A stretch of DNA of 37,796 bases. It comes from Meiothermus sp. GTDB lineage: Bacteria > Deinococcota > Deinococci > Deinococcales > Thermaceae. Within the stretch, counting starts at the first letter, position 1; each line of letters begins with the position of its first letter. Of this stretch, positions 22,523-30,301 are shown piece after piece. The translations under genes and the position numbers were made by a program. Under the pieces are notes generated by a model. It saw only the letters and a program-made list of their open reading frames with translations. It did no database searches and had not been told where the DNA came from. Where the stretch lies: contig NZ_JANWVH010000019.1 in assembly GCF_025056915.1 (NCBI RefSeq), positions 1 to 37,796 on the forward strand, in the 5' to 3' direction.

Positions 22523-23146
22523 GGCCGCCCGGCCCATCAGAAGCAACAGCAGCACTGCGCCTCCCAGCGCGGTGGTTATGGCCGCTGCACGGGTCTTGCG
22601 GAAAAACAGCGAAAGCCCAAAGCCGGTCAGGGCCACCAGTAGCAAAAAGCCCCCCGAGAGGTCTATCAGCCAGGCCCAGGCCCGGCCCGCGTCGCGCCCC
22701 CGGTGCAGGTCGTTGAGCACGGCCACCGGGCCCTGGGCCACCACCTTCAAGGTGTAGCTGCCGTCGGCTCGGTTAATAAAGGCATCGGCGGCGTAGGCGG
22801 GGGCCCGGAAGCTGATGGAGGCTTCCTGGTCGTCGGCGCGGGTATCGCTTACCCGGCCCTTCAGGCTGTGGGCAGCCCGGAGGGCCTCGGCGGTTTGCAG
22901 CCAGTCTACCTGCCCGTCCCGCTGCCAGTTTTGCGGCAGGGTGCCGCTGTAGGTGTGGGTGGTCTGGGCGGTGCCCAACACCCACTCGGGGTGGTTCAGG
23001 GTGATGCCGGTGGCGGCGAAGAAAAGCACCACCAGCAGGCTAATCATGGAAGCGTAGAGGTGCAGCCAGCGCACCACCCCATAGGCCCTGGCTCGCAGGG
23101 GCTTTTGGAGCTTGTCGGGCCGGGCGGCTTCAACCCTGCTTGTCAT
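22514..23146 (-). CDS. PepSY-associated membrane protein
   Basis: This 210-residue inner-membrane protein has an N-terminal helix (about 24-50: VVRWLHLYASMISLLVVLFF), an extracytoplasmic PepSY-like domain (about 52-150) and two C-terminal helices (about 157-208), the first reading LIDLSGGFLLLVALTGFGLSL. This is the small PepSY_TM plan found in redox and iron-reduction gene clusters, where it is thought to carry electrons or haem. Histidines in WLHLYAS and LNDLHRG could bind haem, an inference. Its ATG overlaps the end of the DUF2271 gene by 17 bases, which indicates translational coupling. Confidence 0.85.
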   Translation of the reverse strand: MTSRVEAARPDKLQKPLRARAYGVVRWLHLYASMISLLVVLFFAATGITLNHPEWVLGTAQTTHTYSGTLPQNWQRDGQVDWLQTAEALRAAHSLKGRVSDTRADDQEASISFRAPAYAADAFINRADGSYTLKVVAQGPVAVLNDLHRGRDAGRAWAWLIDLSGGFLLLVALTGFGLSLFFRKTRAAAITTALGGAVLLLLLMGRAASG

Positions 23147-23672
23147 AGGTGAGCGTCACCTCCTTCAGTTCACCGGCCATGTTGAAGCTGCGCTTGAAGG
23201 GCGTTTGGGCCAGGGTGACTTTTTCGCGGAAAAGCTCGTAGGGGCCGTGCTCCCGCACCATCTCTACGCACACGAAGTAGTCGCCCTGGCTCACCGGGTT
23301 GCCCTTGTCGTCCTTGCCGTCGAAGCTCAGAGCATAGCGCCCCGGCAGGCGGGTTGGGCCCGAGACGGTGTTCTCGAGGCTCCCGCTGCGATACCAACGC
23401 CGCAAGTCGGGCAACCAGCGGGTTCCCTTGCTGGACTGCTCAAACCACAAGGCCAGGGTGCGCACCGGCAAACCCTGGGCGTTCTCGAGCCAGACCGCCA
23501 CGTAAGGAGCGCGGTAGCGTCCTCCGCTGGCGGCTGCTATCTCGAAGGTGATATCCAGCTTCATGCCGGCAGCCCAGCGGGCCTGGGCCAGACTCCTTCC
23601 AGCCCAAAGGGTCAGGAACAGGCCGGTGGCACGGTAGATAAAGCTTCGGCGGCTGATAAACCTGCGCTGCAT
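23130..23672 (-). CDS. Tat-exported DUF2271 protein
   Basis: This 180-residue exported protein begins with a twin-arginine-like signal (SRRSFIYRATGLFLTLWAG, about 8-26), cleaved near SLAQA. The mature part contains APYVAVWLENAQG, TRLPGRYALSFDGKDDKG and GDYFVCVEMVREHGPYEL, the pattern of DUF2271 proteins. These form small beta-rich periplasmic domains and are commonly encoded with PepSY and ApbE proteins. ATG 23672 has AGGAGA six bases upstream. It lies 29 bases after the ApbE gene and overlaps the PepSY gene. I infer a periplasmic electron-transfer partner, possibly an acceptor of a flavin attached by ApbE, but no ApbE target motif is obvious. Confidence 0.8.
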   Translation of the reverse strand: MQRRFISRRSFIYRATGLFLTLWAGRSLAQARWAAGMKLDITFEIAAASGGRYRAPYVAVWLENAQGLPVRTLALWFEQSSKGTRWLPDLRRWYRSGSLENTVSGPTRLPGRYALSFDGKDDKGNPVSQGDYFVCVEMVREHGPYELFREKVTLAQTPFKRSFNMAGELKEVTLTYDKQG

Positions 23673-23701
23673 GGGTATCTCCTTGATATTCATCTTGATA
23701 T

Positions 23702-24610
23702 TCATCGAATCCGTTGTTGCTCGAACCTGGGGTTGCTGTGGGTCTGGCCGCTTGCCTCCACCAGCAAGCAGCCCACCCCGAAGACCTCGGCCAGGGCCAG
23801 GCTGAGCATGGGCTCCAGCACGCAAAAGGTCGTGGAGAGCACGTCGGCCACTGCGGCGCTGGGGGCAACGACGGTGGCCTGGGCAATCTGCGCTACGGGC
23901 CGGGCGCTGCGGGGGTCGAAGAGGTGCTGGCCGCGCCAGGTGTGGCCGCTGGTGGCTACGCCCTGGTTGCAGATCTCGAGCCAGGCCAGTGGAGGGGCGT
24001 TGTCGGCTGGATGGAAGGGATGCGTGACCGCAACCCGCACCCCCTGCGGGCCGATGTGCCGAAGATCCCCTCCCAGGTTGACCAGCACCGCCTGCCGACC
24101 TGCCCCCAGGGCGGCCTGAGCGGCCCGGTCGGCAATCTGCCCCTTGGCCAGGGCGTTGAAGGTGAGGGGCAGAGGGGTCAGCTTGTGGGCTACGCGGCCC
24201 TCGAGCCGCCATAAGGGGCCCTGGAGGGCCGTCTGGAGGGCGGAGCGCTCGGCCTCGCTGGGCCGGGGGTTCTGCCGGTACAGGGCTTGCACGGCGGCTA
24301 CCGCCGGGTTGAAGGCCCCGTAGGTGTGGGCCATCCAGCTTTCGGCCTCGCGCAGCAGGTTTCGCAGCTCGAGCGAGACCACTGCCCTGCCCTGGGCCTG
24401 CCAGCGGGAAAGCTCGGAGGTGGGCAGAAAGCTGCTAAAGATGCCCTCGAGCCGCTCAATCTCGGCCAGCGCCGCAGCCTCGCCCGTGCGTGCACTGCGC
24501 GGGTTGTCGGCCAGCAGTTGCAGCTCGAGGGCCGTCCCCAACACGCCTTCATGGCGAACCCGATGGTGCTGGAGGCGCGGTTTGAGCCAGGTGTGGAAAG
24601 CCAGGGGCAT
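23702..24610 (-). CDS. apbE: FAD:protein FMN transferase (ApbE family)
   Basis: ApbE attaches FMN from FAD to a threonine or serine of exported redox proteins. In the 302 residues I see an N-terminal GTALELQLLAD strand, TYGAFNPAVA (the family's TxGaFdptv), LTFNALAKGQIADRAAQAAL, VNLGGDLRHIGPQG, and the C-terminal ATVVAPSAAVADVLSTTF, which replaces the more usual ADalaTal motif. The start ATG 24610 has GGAG close in front; the frame is open far upstream, but only by chance across the dioxygenase gene. No signal peptide or lipobox is visible, so a cytoplasmic or uncleaved form is possible. The neighbours, PepSY and DUF2271 proteins, are typical partners. Confidence 0.85.
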   Translation of the reverse strand: MPLAFHTWLKPRLQHHRVRHEGVLGTALELQLLADNPRSARTGEAAALAEIERLEGIFSSFLPTSELSRWQAQGRAVVSLELRNLLREAESWMAHTYGAFNPAVAAVQALYRQNPRPSEAERSALQTALQGPLWRLEGRVAHKLTPLPLTFNALAKGQIADRAAQAALGAGRQAVLVNLGGDLRHIGPQGVRVAVTHPFHPADNAPPLAWLEICNQGVATSGHTWRGQHLFDPRSARPVAQIAQATVVAPSAAVADVLSTTFCVLEPMLSLALAEVFGVGCLLVEASGQTHSNPRFEQQRIR

Positions 24611-24693
24611 AAAATCTCCGAACCGTAGGGGCAGTATCCCCAAACAGCATGAGGGTTTGACCAACGCTTGAAGAAGATTGGTTGAAGAAGGGT

Positions 24694-25407
24694 CTACAGG
24701 TTCAGCCCAATCTCGAAGGTAGCCGCATAGCCTGCGCCGCTTTGAACGGGGTTGAGCAGCAACTGGCTCCCGCCGTTGCGGTAGATGCCGTCGTTGGCGT
24801 TGCGGGTGCGGGTGCCCGCCTTGGCGTAGGGGGGGTTGGCCAGTATGCGGTCGCTCAGGGCGTCGTCGAAGAAGAGCTGGGAGGTGAAGTCGCGGTTCTG
24901 GTAGCGGATTTTGAAGTGGATGTGCACGGTGCGGCCCGGATACCAGCCGGGGTAGATGGTGGTGAACTGGGCGAGGCCCTGGGCATCGGTAATCTGGTGG
25001 CCGCGCAGCCACTTCTGCCCCCGGGTGTCGGCAAAGCGGTCCTGCACGCCGGAGTAAAGGCCCTGGGCGTCGCACTGCCAGATGTCCACCATTGCGCCCG
25101 GTAAGGGATTACAGCCGCCGGTCGAGACCCTCGAGACCGCAAAGCGCAACACCAGGGGAACCCCGGCCTTGAGCACGCCCGTAGTGGGGTCGGAGCGGAT
25201 GTCGGAGCGGTTGAGCTGGGTATCCACAAAGTAAGGGCCCTCGGTCAGAGCCGGGCGCACGATGCAAGCCGGCAGCGGTGCATTCTGTGCGCTGGCTTTC
25301 GGCCCGCTCAGAAGCCCGCCCACCCCGGCCAGGCTGCCCAGCCCCAGCACCGAAAGCACCTCGCGGCGGCTCAGGATGCGCCCGATGGGTTTATCGTCGT
25401 TGTCCAT
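24694..25407 (-). CDS. Exported intradiol ring-cleavage dioxygenase
   Basis: This non-haem Fe(III) dioxygenase of the protocatechuate/catechol family has 237 residues. A twin-arginine signal (SRREVLSVLGLGSLAGVGG, about 13-31) and an AQA cleavage site predict folding in the cytoplasm and export. The fold is shown by ALTEGPYFVD, GAMVDIWQCDAQGLYSG, LRGHQITDAQG and YPGWYPGRTVHIHFKI; the two tyrosines and two histidines expected as iron ligands are present in these segments. The enzyme is of the short, secreted type rather than the two-subunit protocatechuate dioxygenase. ATG 25407 has GGGAGG upstream. Other catabolic genes are absent, so it probably acts on external aromatics. Confidence 0.88.
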   Translation of the reverse strand: MDNDDKPIGRILSRREVLSVLGLGSLAGVGGLLSGPKASAQNAPLPACIVRPALTEGPYFVDTQLNRSDIRSDPTTGVLKAGVPLVLRFAVSRVSTGGCNPLPGAMVDIWQCDAQGLYSGVQDRFADTRGQKWLRGHQITDAQGLAQFTTIYPGWYPGRTVHIHFKIRYQNRDFTSQLFFDDALSDRILANPPYAKAGTRTRNANDGIYRNGGSQLLLNPVQSGAGYAATFEIGLNL

Positions 25408-25516
25408 ACAACCTCCCTTTGGATTTATTCTGGGTGCCTCCGGTGGCAAGCGGGTTAGAGCTTGCGGGGTCTTTTTTCATCGGCCCGGGCAACCCAGAAG
25501 CTGGCTGGAGGGTGGC

Positions 25517-25774
25517 TCACCCCCCCAGGTTCTTCTTCAGGGTCTCGTACTCGCTCTGGCTAATCTCGCCCTTCGCGTAGCGCTCACGGGCAATTTCCAG
25601 GGCCCGGTCGGGGCCGGCTTTGCCGTTGGCCGGGCTTCGCAGCAGCCGCGCAATCAGCACCAGCACCAGCGCCAGCAAACCCAGCAGCAACAGTACCCAG
25701 AGCACATCGTCCACCACCCCCAAGCCGTAGTAGCCGAAGCCATCCCATCGTCCTCGGTGATCGATCTGCCACAT
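25517..25774 (-). CDS. SHOCT-domain membrane protein
   Basis: This 85-residue protein has one transmembrane helix (about 21-43: DDVLWVLLLLGLLALVLVL) and a C-terminal SHOCT motif (about 58-84: ALEIARERYAKGEISQSEYETL in part). SHOCT is a short helical hairpin found at protein ends and used for oligomerisation. The aromatic, glycine-rich N-terminus (WDGFGYYGLG) precedes the helix. The ribosome site AGGAGAGG lies within a small palindrome CTCCTCTAGGAG, which could mask it. It lies 73 bases after the secreted protein gene on the same strand. Function is unknown; it may be a membrane partner in the redox operon. Confidence 0.8.
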   Translation of the reverse strand: MWQIDHRGRWDGFGYYGLGVVDDVLWVLLLLGLLALVLVLIARLLRSPANGKAGPDRALEIARERYAKGEISQSEYETLKKNLGG

Positions 25775-25847
25775 ACAAACCTCTCCTAGAGGAGTGGCTT
25801 GCGGTACATGGGTTGCCCACTGACCGCAAGCCACCGGCTACTTGCTC

Positions 25848-26306
25848 CTAGCGTCCGCGGCCCCGGGGGCCATCCCACCCATCCCGCTCGCCCCTGCCCA
25901 GGCGCAGCTGCACCGGCTGGGCGACGAGGGCCTTGGCAACCGCCTGGCTGCTGGCTTTGAGGCTGGTGGCCTGCTGGGCGGTCAGACGCCCGGCCTGCAC
26001 GGCCTGGTCAATGGCCTGGTTGCGGGCCGTGACCAGGGCAGCCTCGAGGGCGGCGGGGGTCTTGCCGAGGTCGGTGGCGACCTGGGCCAGGGTCTTGGTG
26101 CCACCTGAAAGCAGCGCAAGCTCGGCGGGGGTCACGCCCAAAAACTGGGCTGCGCTGTAGTACAGATTGCCCACCCCCAGGCCCCGGAACATCATCCGCT
26201 GCATGGGCTGCACCGGCGCCTGCTGCGGGGCCGGGGTCTGCTGGGCCAAAGCGCCCGCCAGGGCCAGGCTCGAGACAACCAGCAAGGTTTTGACTGTTTT
26301 GTTCAT
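25848..26306 (-). CDS. Small secreted protein with LGVTPAEL repeat-like motif
   Basis: This exported protein of 152 residues has a clear signal peptide (about 1-21, MNKTVKTLLVVSSLALAGALA). The mature part has a Gln/Pro/Met-rich head, then QFLGVTPAELALLSGGTKTLAQVATDLGKT and a further helical stretch, and ends in a charged Arg/Gly/Asp tail. The LGxTxxELxxL...GKTLAQVA wording is common in small secreted proteins of Gram-positive and Thermus-type bacteria (DUF2680-like, uncertain). It is the first gene of the minus-strand run and has GGAGG before its ATG. Its upstream region contains the same 11-bp-spaced direct repeats as the divergent regulator promoter. Confidence 0.75.
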   Translation of the reverse strand: MNKTVKTLLVVSSLALAGALAQQTPAPQQAPVQPMQRMMFRGLGVGNLYYSAAQFLGVTPAELALLSGGTKTLAQVATDLGKTPAALEAALVTARNQAIDQAVQAGRLTAQQATSLKASSQAVAKALVAQPVQLRLGRGERDGWDGPRGRGR

Positions 26307-26367
26307 AGCTTCCTCCTTGTGTCGGAAAGCCCTTCTCGCTTTCCCGAGCCAAAGTGTGCGGCGGCGC

Positions 26368-26385
26368 GGTTACGGGGCAGTTACG
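26368..26385 (-). promoter_or_regulatory. Direct repeats (CGTAAC, 11-bp period) upstream of the secreted protein operon
   Basis: On the minus strand CGTAACTGCCC is followed at once by CGTAACCGCGC, one helical turn apart. It resembles CATAACCCC twice at 26971-26990. The spacing is typical of OmpR-family binding sites, so this is a likely target of the regulator at 27010. Confidence 0.55.
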
Positions 26386-26555
26386 AATCGCTGAGAGGGT
26401 TTCTCATGGGCCGTGGGTGCGTTGGGCACAGCTTTCGGGGTGGTTGGCCGGTATGGGCAGGTGGCTGAAAAAGGGTCGGAAACGGCGCCGCTCCGGAGTT
26501 CACCGGGTCACATAAAAGCCCGTCCGACCACACCCCCACGTTTGGCGAATTGAGT

Positions 26556-26608
26556 CCCACCTGGACTCGCTCTGTCCCTCCCTTGCCGTGCACGGGAAGC
26601 CAGGTGGG
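26556..26608. repeat. Nested inverted repeat
   Basis: CCCACCTGG (26556-26564) pairs perfectly with CCAGGTGGG (26600-26608); the interior contains the palindrome CCGTGCACGG. It lies in a gene-free region. It could be a structured RNA or a protein-binding site. Confidence 0.5.
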
Positions 26609-26697
26609 GTGGCAGATGCTCTTCCTGCCTGATCGGGCGAGGGCCATCCTTCTTTGGAAAAGGCGGAAGTGCAGGGGCATCTTTACAACGGTGTATT

Positions 26698-26895
26698 AGA
26701 GCGCTCTCGACATATTGTTAGCCATTCGAGTTCGAGAAAGCCTGGTTCTGAACAGAGCAGTGGCCGCCTGGAAACTCGAAAACATGCCTCTCGGCCCGGA
26801 CGCAACGCAGACAAGCGTGCCGCACCGAGGTGAGGTACGTCTCTTTGTCCCTTCTCGTTTTCGTGGACGGCCACGTCTGTGAAGAGCGTGATAAC
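26698..26895. repeat. Dispersed hairpin repeat, copy 1 (long form)
   Basis: The copy runs from AGAGCGCTC to GTGATAAC and carries the shared core GCCATTCGAGTTCGAGAAAG at 26721-26740. The two ends are imperfect inverted repeats (CGCTCT versus AGAGCG next to TTCACA/TGTGAA). GTGGCCGCC inside pairs with a partner near the far end. Relative to copy 2 it has about 50 extra bases in the hairpin loop. It looks like a MITE or REP-type element. Confidence 0.75.
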
Positions 26896-26970
26896 TTGGC
26901 ACGTCATATCTCTCGCCATGCCCCTAGATTTGCCCTTCTTTGCAATATCACTCTGTACGCCCGACCTCTT

Positions 26971-26990
26971 CATAACCCCCCCATAACCCC
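26971..26990 (+). promoter_or_regulatory. Direct repeats (CATAACCCC, 11-bp period) at the regulator promoter
   Basis: CATAACCCC occurs at 26971-26979 and 26982-26990, immediately before a -10-like TACAAT (26991-26996). The phasing and position suit autoregulation by an OmpR-type dimer. Confidence 0.6.
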
Positions 26991-27009
26991 TACAATGCAA
27001 GCTGTACAC

Positions 27010-27672
27010 ATGCGGCTTTTGCTGGTGGAGGACGAACCCAACATCGCCCGCCCGGTGATCAGGGCGTTGGAGGCCCAGGGGCACCAGGTGCGTCACGCGC
27101 CGGATTTGCAAACGGCCCGCGAGCTGCTGGCCGAGGCCGAGCCGGACCTGATGATTCTGGACGTGCGCCTGCCGGAGTCGGAGGACGGGGGGTTCATCCT
27201 GGCCCGGGAGGCCCGCCAGGCGGGGTACAAAGGCCCCATCCTGTTCATGACCGCCCGCGATGCCCTGGCAGACCGGGTGATGGGCCTCGACGAGGGCGGC
27301 GACGACTACGTGGTCAAACCCTTCGACCTGCCGGAGTTGCTGGCCCGGGTGCGGGCCTTGCTGCGCCGGGTGAGCGAGGTGAAGCAGAGCCGGGTGCAGT
27401 ACGGCCCCCTCGAGCTCGACCTCACCAACCGCAGCGTTCGCTGGGCAGGGCGGCCAGTGGAGCTGAGCGGGCGCGAGTATGCCCTCTTGGAACGCCTGGC
27501 CCTCTTCCCGGGGCGCATCTACAGCCCGGAGGAACTCTTAGATCTGATCTGGGGCGAGGAAGCCTCAGACCCCGGCGTGGTCAAGGTGTGCGTGCACCAC
27601 CTGCGTAGCAAGCTGGACAGCCGCGTGGTGCGCACGGTGCCGGGGGGCTACAGGCTGGGGTTGGAACCATGA
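27010..27672 (+). CDS. OmpR-family response regulator
   Basis: This DNA-binding response regulator of 220 residues has a receiver domain (about 1-118) with the acidic pair in VEDE, phospho-acceptor D51 in ILDVRLP, T in FMTARD and K in VVKPFDL. The winged-helix output domain (about 125-218) contains LSGREYALLERLALFPGRIYS and VHHLRSKLDSRVVRTVPGGYRLG. I chose ATG 27010, since MRLLLVEDE is the usual start and TACAAT lies 13 bases upstream. The gene overlaps the kinase start by four bases. Direct repeats right before the promoter suggest autoregulation, and similar repeats upstream of the divergent operon suggest a second target. Confidence 0.93.
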   Translation: MRLLLVEDEPNIARPVIRALEAQGHQVRHAPDLQTARELLAEAEPDLMILDVRLPESEDGGFILAREARQAGYKGPILFMTARDALADRVMGLDEGGDDYVVKPFDLPELLARVRALLRRVSEVKQSRVQYGPLELDLTNRSVRWAGRPVELSGREYALLERLALFPGRIYSPEELLDLIWGEEASDPGVVKVCVHHLRSKLDSRVVRTVPGGYRLGLEP

Positions 27673-29015
27673 GCCTGCGGGTGCGGCTGGCCCTTTTCAT
27701 CGCCCTGGCCATTGCTCTGGCGCTGCTGGTGCAGGGCTTCTTGGGCTATGCCAGCTTCGAGCGCTTGCAGATGGGCAGCCTCGAGCGCGAGCTGGATGCC
27801 TACTTAGGGCGCATTGTGGGCCAGCTGGAGGGCCGCAGGGGCCCCTCGCGTTGGTTGCGGAGGGAGCGCGATGGCGATGGCCCCCGGTTCACAAGCCCCA
27901 ATCCCCTCGAGCGCCTTCGCCTCGAAGACCGCGATGTGCCCATGAACCCCACCCAGGCCGGTACCATCGCCCATGCCCGCCTGGTGCACAGCGGCACCGT
28001 GCTGCGCGAGTGGGGCCGTTTTCCCGACGAGCTGCCCTTTTCCAGCAGCCCAGTGCCCCGCCTGGAACAAAACTGGCTCTTCCGCAGCGTGCGCCTGGGC
28101 CCGGAGATGTACCTGCAAGGCGCGGTGGAGGCCAGCCAGGTTCGGGCCAGCCTGGCCGGTTACCGGCAAACCGTGCTGCTGACCGCGCTGGTGGTGGCTT
28201 TGCTGGGCGCGCTGGCGGCCTGGCTGCTCAGCGGGCCGGCGCTGAGGCCCCTGCGCCATCTTCTGGAGGCCACCCGACGGGTGGCTGACTCGGGCGACCT
28301 GAGCCTGCGGGTACCCCCCGAGGGCAGCGGGGAGCTGCGCCACCTGAGCCAGACCTTCAACCAGATGCTGGAAAGGCTCTCGGCCTTCCGCCAGCGCGAG
28401 ACCGAGTTCACCCGCAACGCGGCCCACGAGCTGCGCACCCCCCTGACCGCCTTGCAGCTCCAGCTCGACGCTCATCGGCAGGGGCTTTCGACCCCGGAGG
28501 AGACCCTGAGCGTGGTTCAGGAAGAGGTGGAGCGCATGACCCACCTGAGCGAGTCGCTCCTGACCCTGGCCCGGGAAGGGCGCGGCCAGCGGGTCGGGCT
28601 CGACTTAGCCCAGCTGGCCCAGGCAGCGGCCCGGAACGCCGGGGTTCCCTACCAGGGGCCCCAAGGTTTGCAGATCATGGGCGACCCCTTCCTGCTGGAA
28701 CAAGCCCTGGAAAACCTGCTCAGCAACGCCCAGAAGTACGCTTCTGGGGCCAGGGTGGAACTCGAGCCCGCCACCGACCCCACCTTTGTGGTGCTGCGCG
28801 TCCGCGACACCGGGCCGGGCATGCCGCCCGAGGTGCTCAAGCGGGCCGCCGAGCCCTTCTACCGCGCCCCTGGGGTGCGCGTGCCCGGCAACGGCCTGGG
28901 CCTCTCGGTGGTGGCCCAGGTGGCCCGAGCCCACGGAGGTCGGCTGGTGCTGGCCCCCAACCAACCCCAGGGCTTATGTGCCGAGCTGTGGCTCAGGGTA
29001 GCCGAGCCGGGTTGA
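27669..29015 (+). CDS. Sensor histidine kinase
   Basis: This is the cognate membrane kinase of the preceding regulator, 448 residues. It has helix 1 (about 7-28), an extracytoplasmic loop of about 140 residues, helix 2 (about 172-192), a HAMP segment (RPLRHLLEATRRVADSG onwards), and the dimerisation box NAAHELRTPL with phospho-accepting H253. The ATPase domain has N in ENLLSNAQKYA, G1 in RDTGPGMP and G2 in GNGLGLSVVAQVA. It overlaps the regulator by four bases (ATGA) and the opposing kinase gene by 23 bases at their 3' ends. The signal is unknown; the loop has no named sensor fold. Confidence 0.92.
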   Translation: MSLRVRLALFIALAIALALLVQGFLGYASFERLQMGSLERELDAYLGRIVGQLEGRRGPSRWLRRERDGDGPRFTSPNPLERLRLEDRDVPMNPTQAGTIAHARLVHSGTVLREWGRFPDELPFSSSPVPRLEQNWLFRSVRLGPEMYLQGAVEASQVRASLAGYRQTVLLTALVVALLGALAAWLLSGPALRPLRHLLEATRRVADSGDLSLRVPPEGSGELRHLSQTFNQMLERLSAFRQRETEFTRNAAHELRTPLTALQLQLDAHRQGLSTPEETLSVVQEEVERMTHLSESLLTLAREGRGQRVGLDLAQLAQAAARNAGVPYQGPQGLQIMGDPFLLEQALENLLSNAQKYASGARVELEPATDPTFVVLRVRDTGPGMPPEVLKRAAEPFYRAPGVRVPGNGLGLSVVAQVARAHGGRLVLAPNQPQGLCAELWLRVAEPG

Positions 29016-30270
29016 GGGGAAGCTGCAACTCGAACAGGGCGCCCCCCTCGGGGCCGTTTTGGGCCGTGACCCGGCCTGCGTGCAGCTCGACCAGGGTTTT
29101 GACGATGGAAAGCCCCAAACCGCTCCCACCGGTGGCCCTCGAGCGCGAGGCTTCGGCGCGGTAGAAGCGGTCGAAAACTTTGGGCAGGGCCTCCTCGGGA
29201 ATGCCGGGGCCGGTGTCTTGAACCTTCAGGTAGGCTAAAGAGGCCGAACGGCCAGCTTCGAGCACAATCTTGCCCTGGGCCGGGGTGTGGGCCAGGGCAT
29301 TGTTCAGCAGGTTGCCAATCACCTGGGCCAGGCGGTCGGGGTCGCCCTTGACCGGTATGGGCTCTTCAAGTTTGAGCTCGAGGCCGATCTGGCGGGCTTC
29401 TAAGGCGGCCTGGAAGCCCGAGGCTACGCGCCGCGTCAGCTCGGCCAGCTCGAGTTCGCGCATCACCAGGTTCAAGCGCCCCGCGTCGGCCAGGGAGAGG
29501 GTGCGCAGATCCTCGACCAGGCGGGCCAGCAGCGCGGTCTGGTGGTGCAGGCGGTCTATCTCGGCCTGCTCCAGGGGCAATACCCCGTCCTGGATGGCCT
29601 CGAGCCGCCCCTGCATGACCGTGAGCGGTGTCCGCAGCTCGTGGGCGATGTCGGCAATCAGGGCCTTGCGCTCGGCCTCGAGGCGCTCCAGCGAGGCCGC
29701 CATGTGGTTGAAGTTCTGGGCCAGCCGAGCCACCTCGTCGTGCCCCTTTGGGCTCGGGATGCGTACCGAGAGCTGCCCCTGGGCCAGCCGACTGGCCGCT
29801 TCGGAGATGGCCTCGATGGGCCGGGCCACCCGGCGGGCGAACACCAGCGCCGCCAGAATCCCCAGCACCGTGGCAACCAGACCCGCAATGAGCAGATTCT
29901 GCTGCAAACGGGCCTCGAGGCCGGGCCGCCGGGGACGCGGCGGTGCCTGGAGCCGCAGGGGGGGTGCGTTGGGGTCGTCGAGGGGGGCGACCAGGAAAAC
30001 GGGGTTGGGGTTCTCGGGGTCGGTGGAGGGCCGCATCTGCACCCGTATTTCACGGCCTGCAACCAGAAGCTCGCGCAGCTCGGGGGTCAGGTTCAGGCTG
30101 GGCGGGCGGCCCTCGTTGCGGCGCAGGTACTCCCGAAGCTCGGGGGGCAGGTCGCGGAAGGTACGCTCGCGTTGGTAGTTGTTCAGGGCGATGGTGATCA
30201 GGCTGGTCACCACCACCACCAGCACCATGAGCAGGCTCAGGCGCACTTCGATGCGGTCGAAAAAACGCAT
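28993..30270 (-). CDS. Sensor histidine kinase (BaeS-like)
   Basis: This is the kinase of the second two-component system, 425 residues. Helix 1 (about 10-30) is followed by a short extracytoplasmic region rich in Pro and Arg (REYLRRNEGRPPSLN and PPRPRRPGLE) and helix 2 (about 126-146). A HAMP domain starts RRVARPIEAISEAASRL. H210 lies in IADIAHELRTPLTVMQ, and the ATPase motifs are NLLNNALAHT, DTGPGIPEEALPKVFDRFYR and GGSGLGLSIVKTLVE. The gene lies 8 bases or so after its regulator's stop region on the same strand and ends inside the 3' end of the other kinase gene. The extracytoplasmic part is small, as in envelope-stress kinases. The signal is unknown. Confidence 0.92.
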   Translation of the reverse strand: MRFFDRIEVRLSLLMVLVVVVTSLITIALNNYQRERTFRDLPPELREYLRRNEGRPPSLNLTPELRELLVAGREIRVQMRPSTDPENPNPVFLVAPLDDPNAPPLRLQAPPRPRRPGLEARLQQNLLIAGLVATVLGILAALVFARRVARPIEAISEAASRLAQGQLSVRIPSPKGHDEVARLAQNFNHMAASLERLEAERKALIADIAHELRTPLTVMQGRLEAIQDGVLPLEQAEIDRLHHQTALLARLVEDLRTLSLADAGRLNLVMRELELAELTRRVASGFQAALEARQIGLELKLEEPIPVKGDPDRLAQVIGNLLNNALAHTPAQGKIVLEAGRSASLAYLKVQDTGPGIPEEALPKVFDRFYRAEASRSRATGGSGLGLSIVKTLVELHAGRVTAQNGPEGGALFELQLPLNPARLP

Positions 30271-30301
30271 ATCGCTAAAGGCTAGGGGCCGGCAGGGGGT
30301 C

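Larger units (their letters stand above)
26307..27009. other. Divergent control region holding regulator boxes and a dispersed repeat
   Basis: These 703 bases separate the minus-strand operon from the two-component genes. They contain direct repeats at 26368-26385 and 26971-26990, a nested inverted repeat (26556-26608) and the first copy of the dispersed repeat (26698-26895). No protein gene is convincing. Confidence 0.6.

Noticed and set aside
25446-25477. Plus-strand hairpin GCAAGC/GCTTGC followed by six T, resembling a terminator
   Set aside because: No plus-strand gene ends here; every neighbouring gene is on the minus strand, so I treat it as coincidence.
26381-26680. Minus-strand ORF in the divergent control region
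   Set aside because: It has no ribosome site, atypical composition, and overlaps the regulator boxes and the nested inverted repeat.
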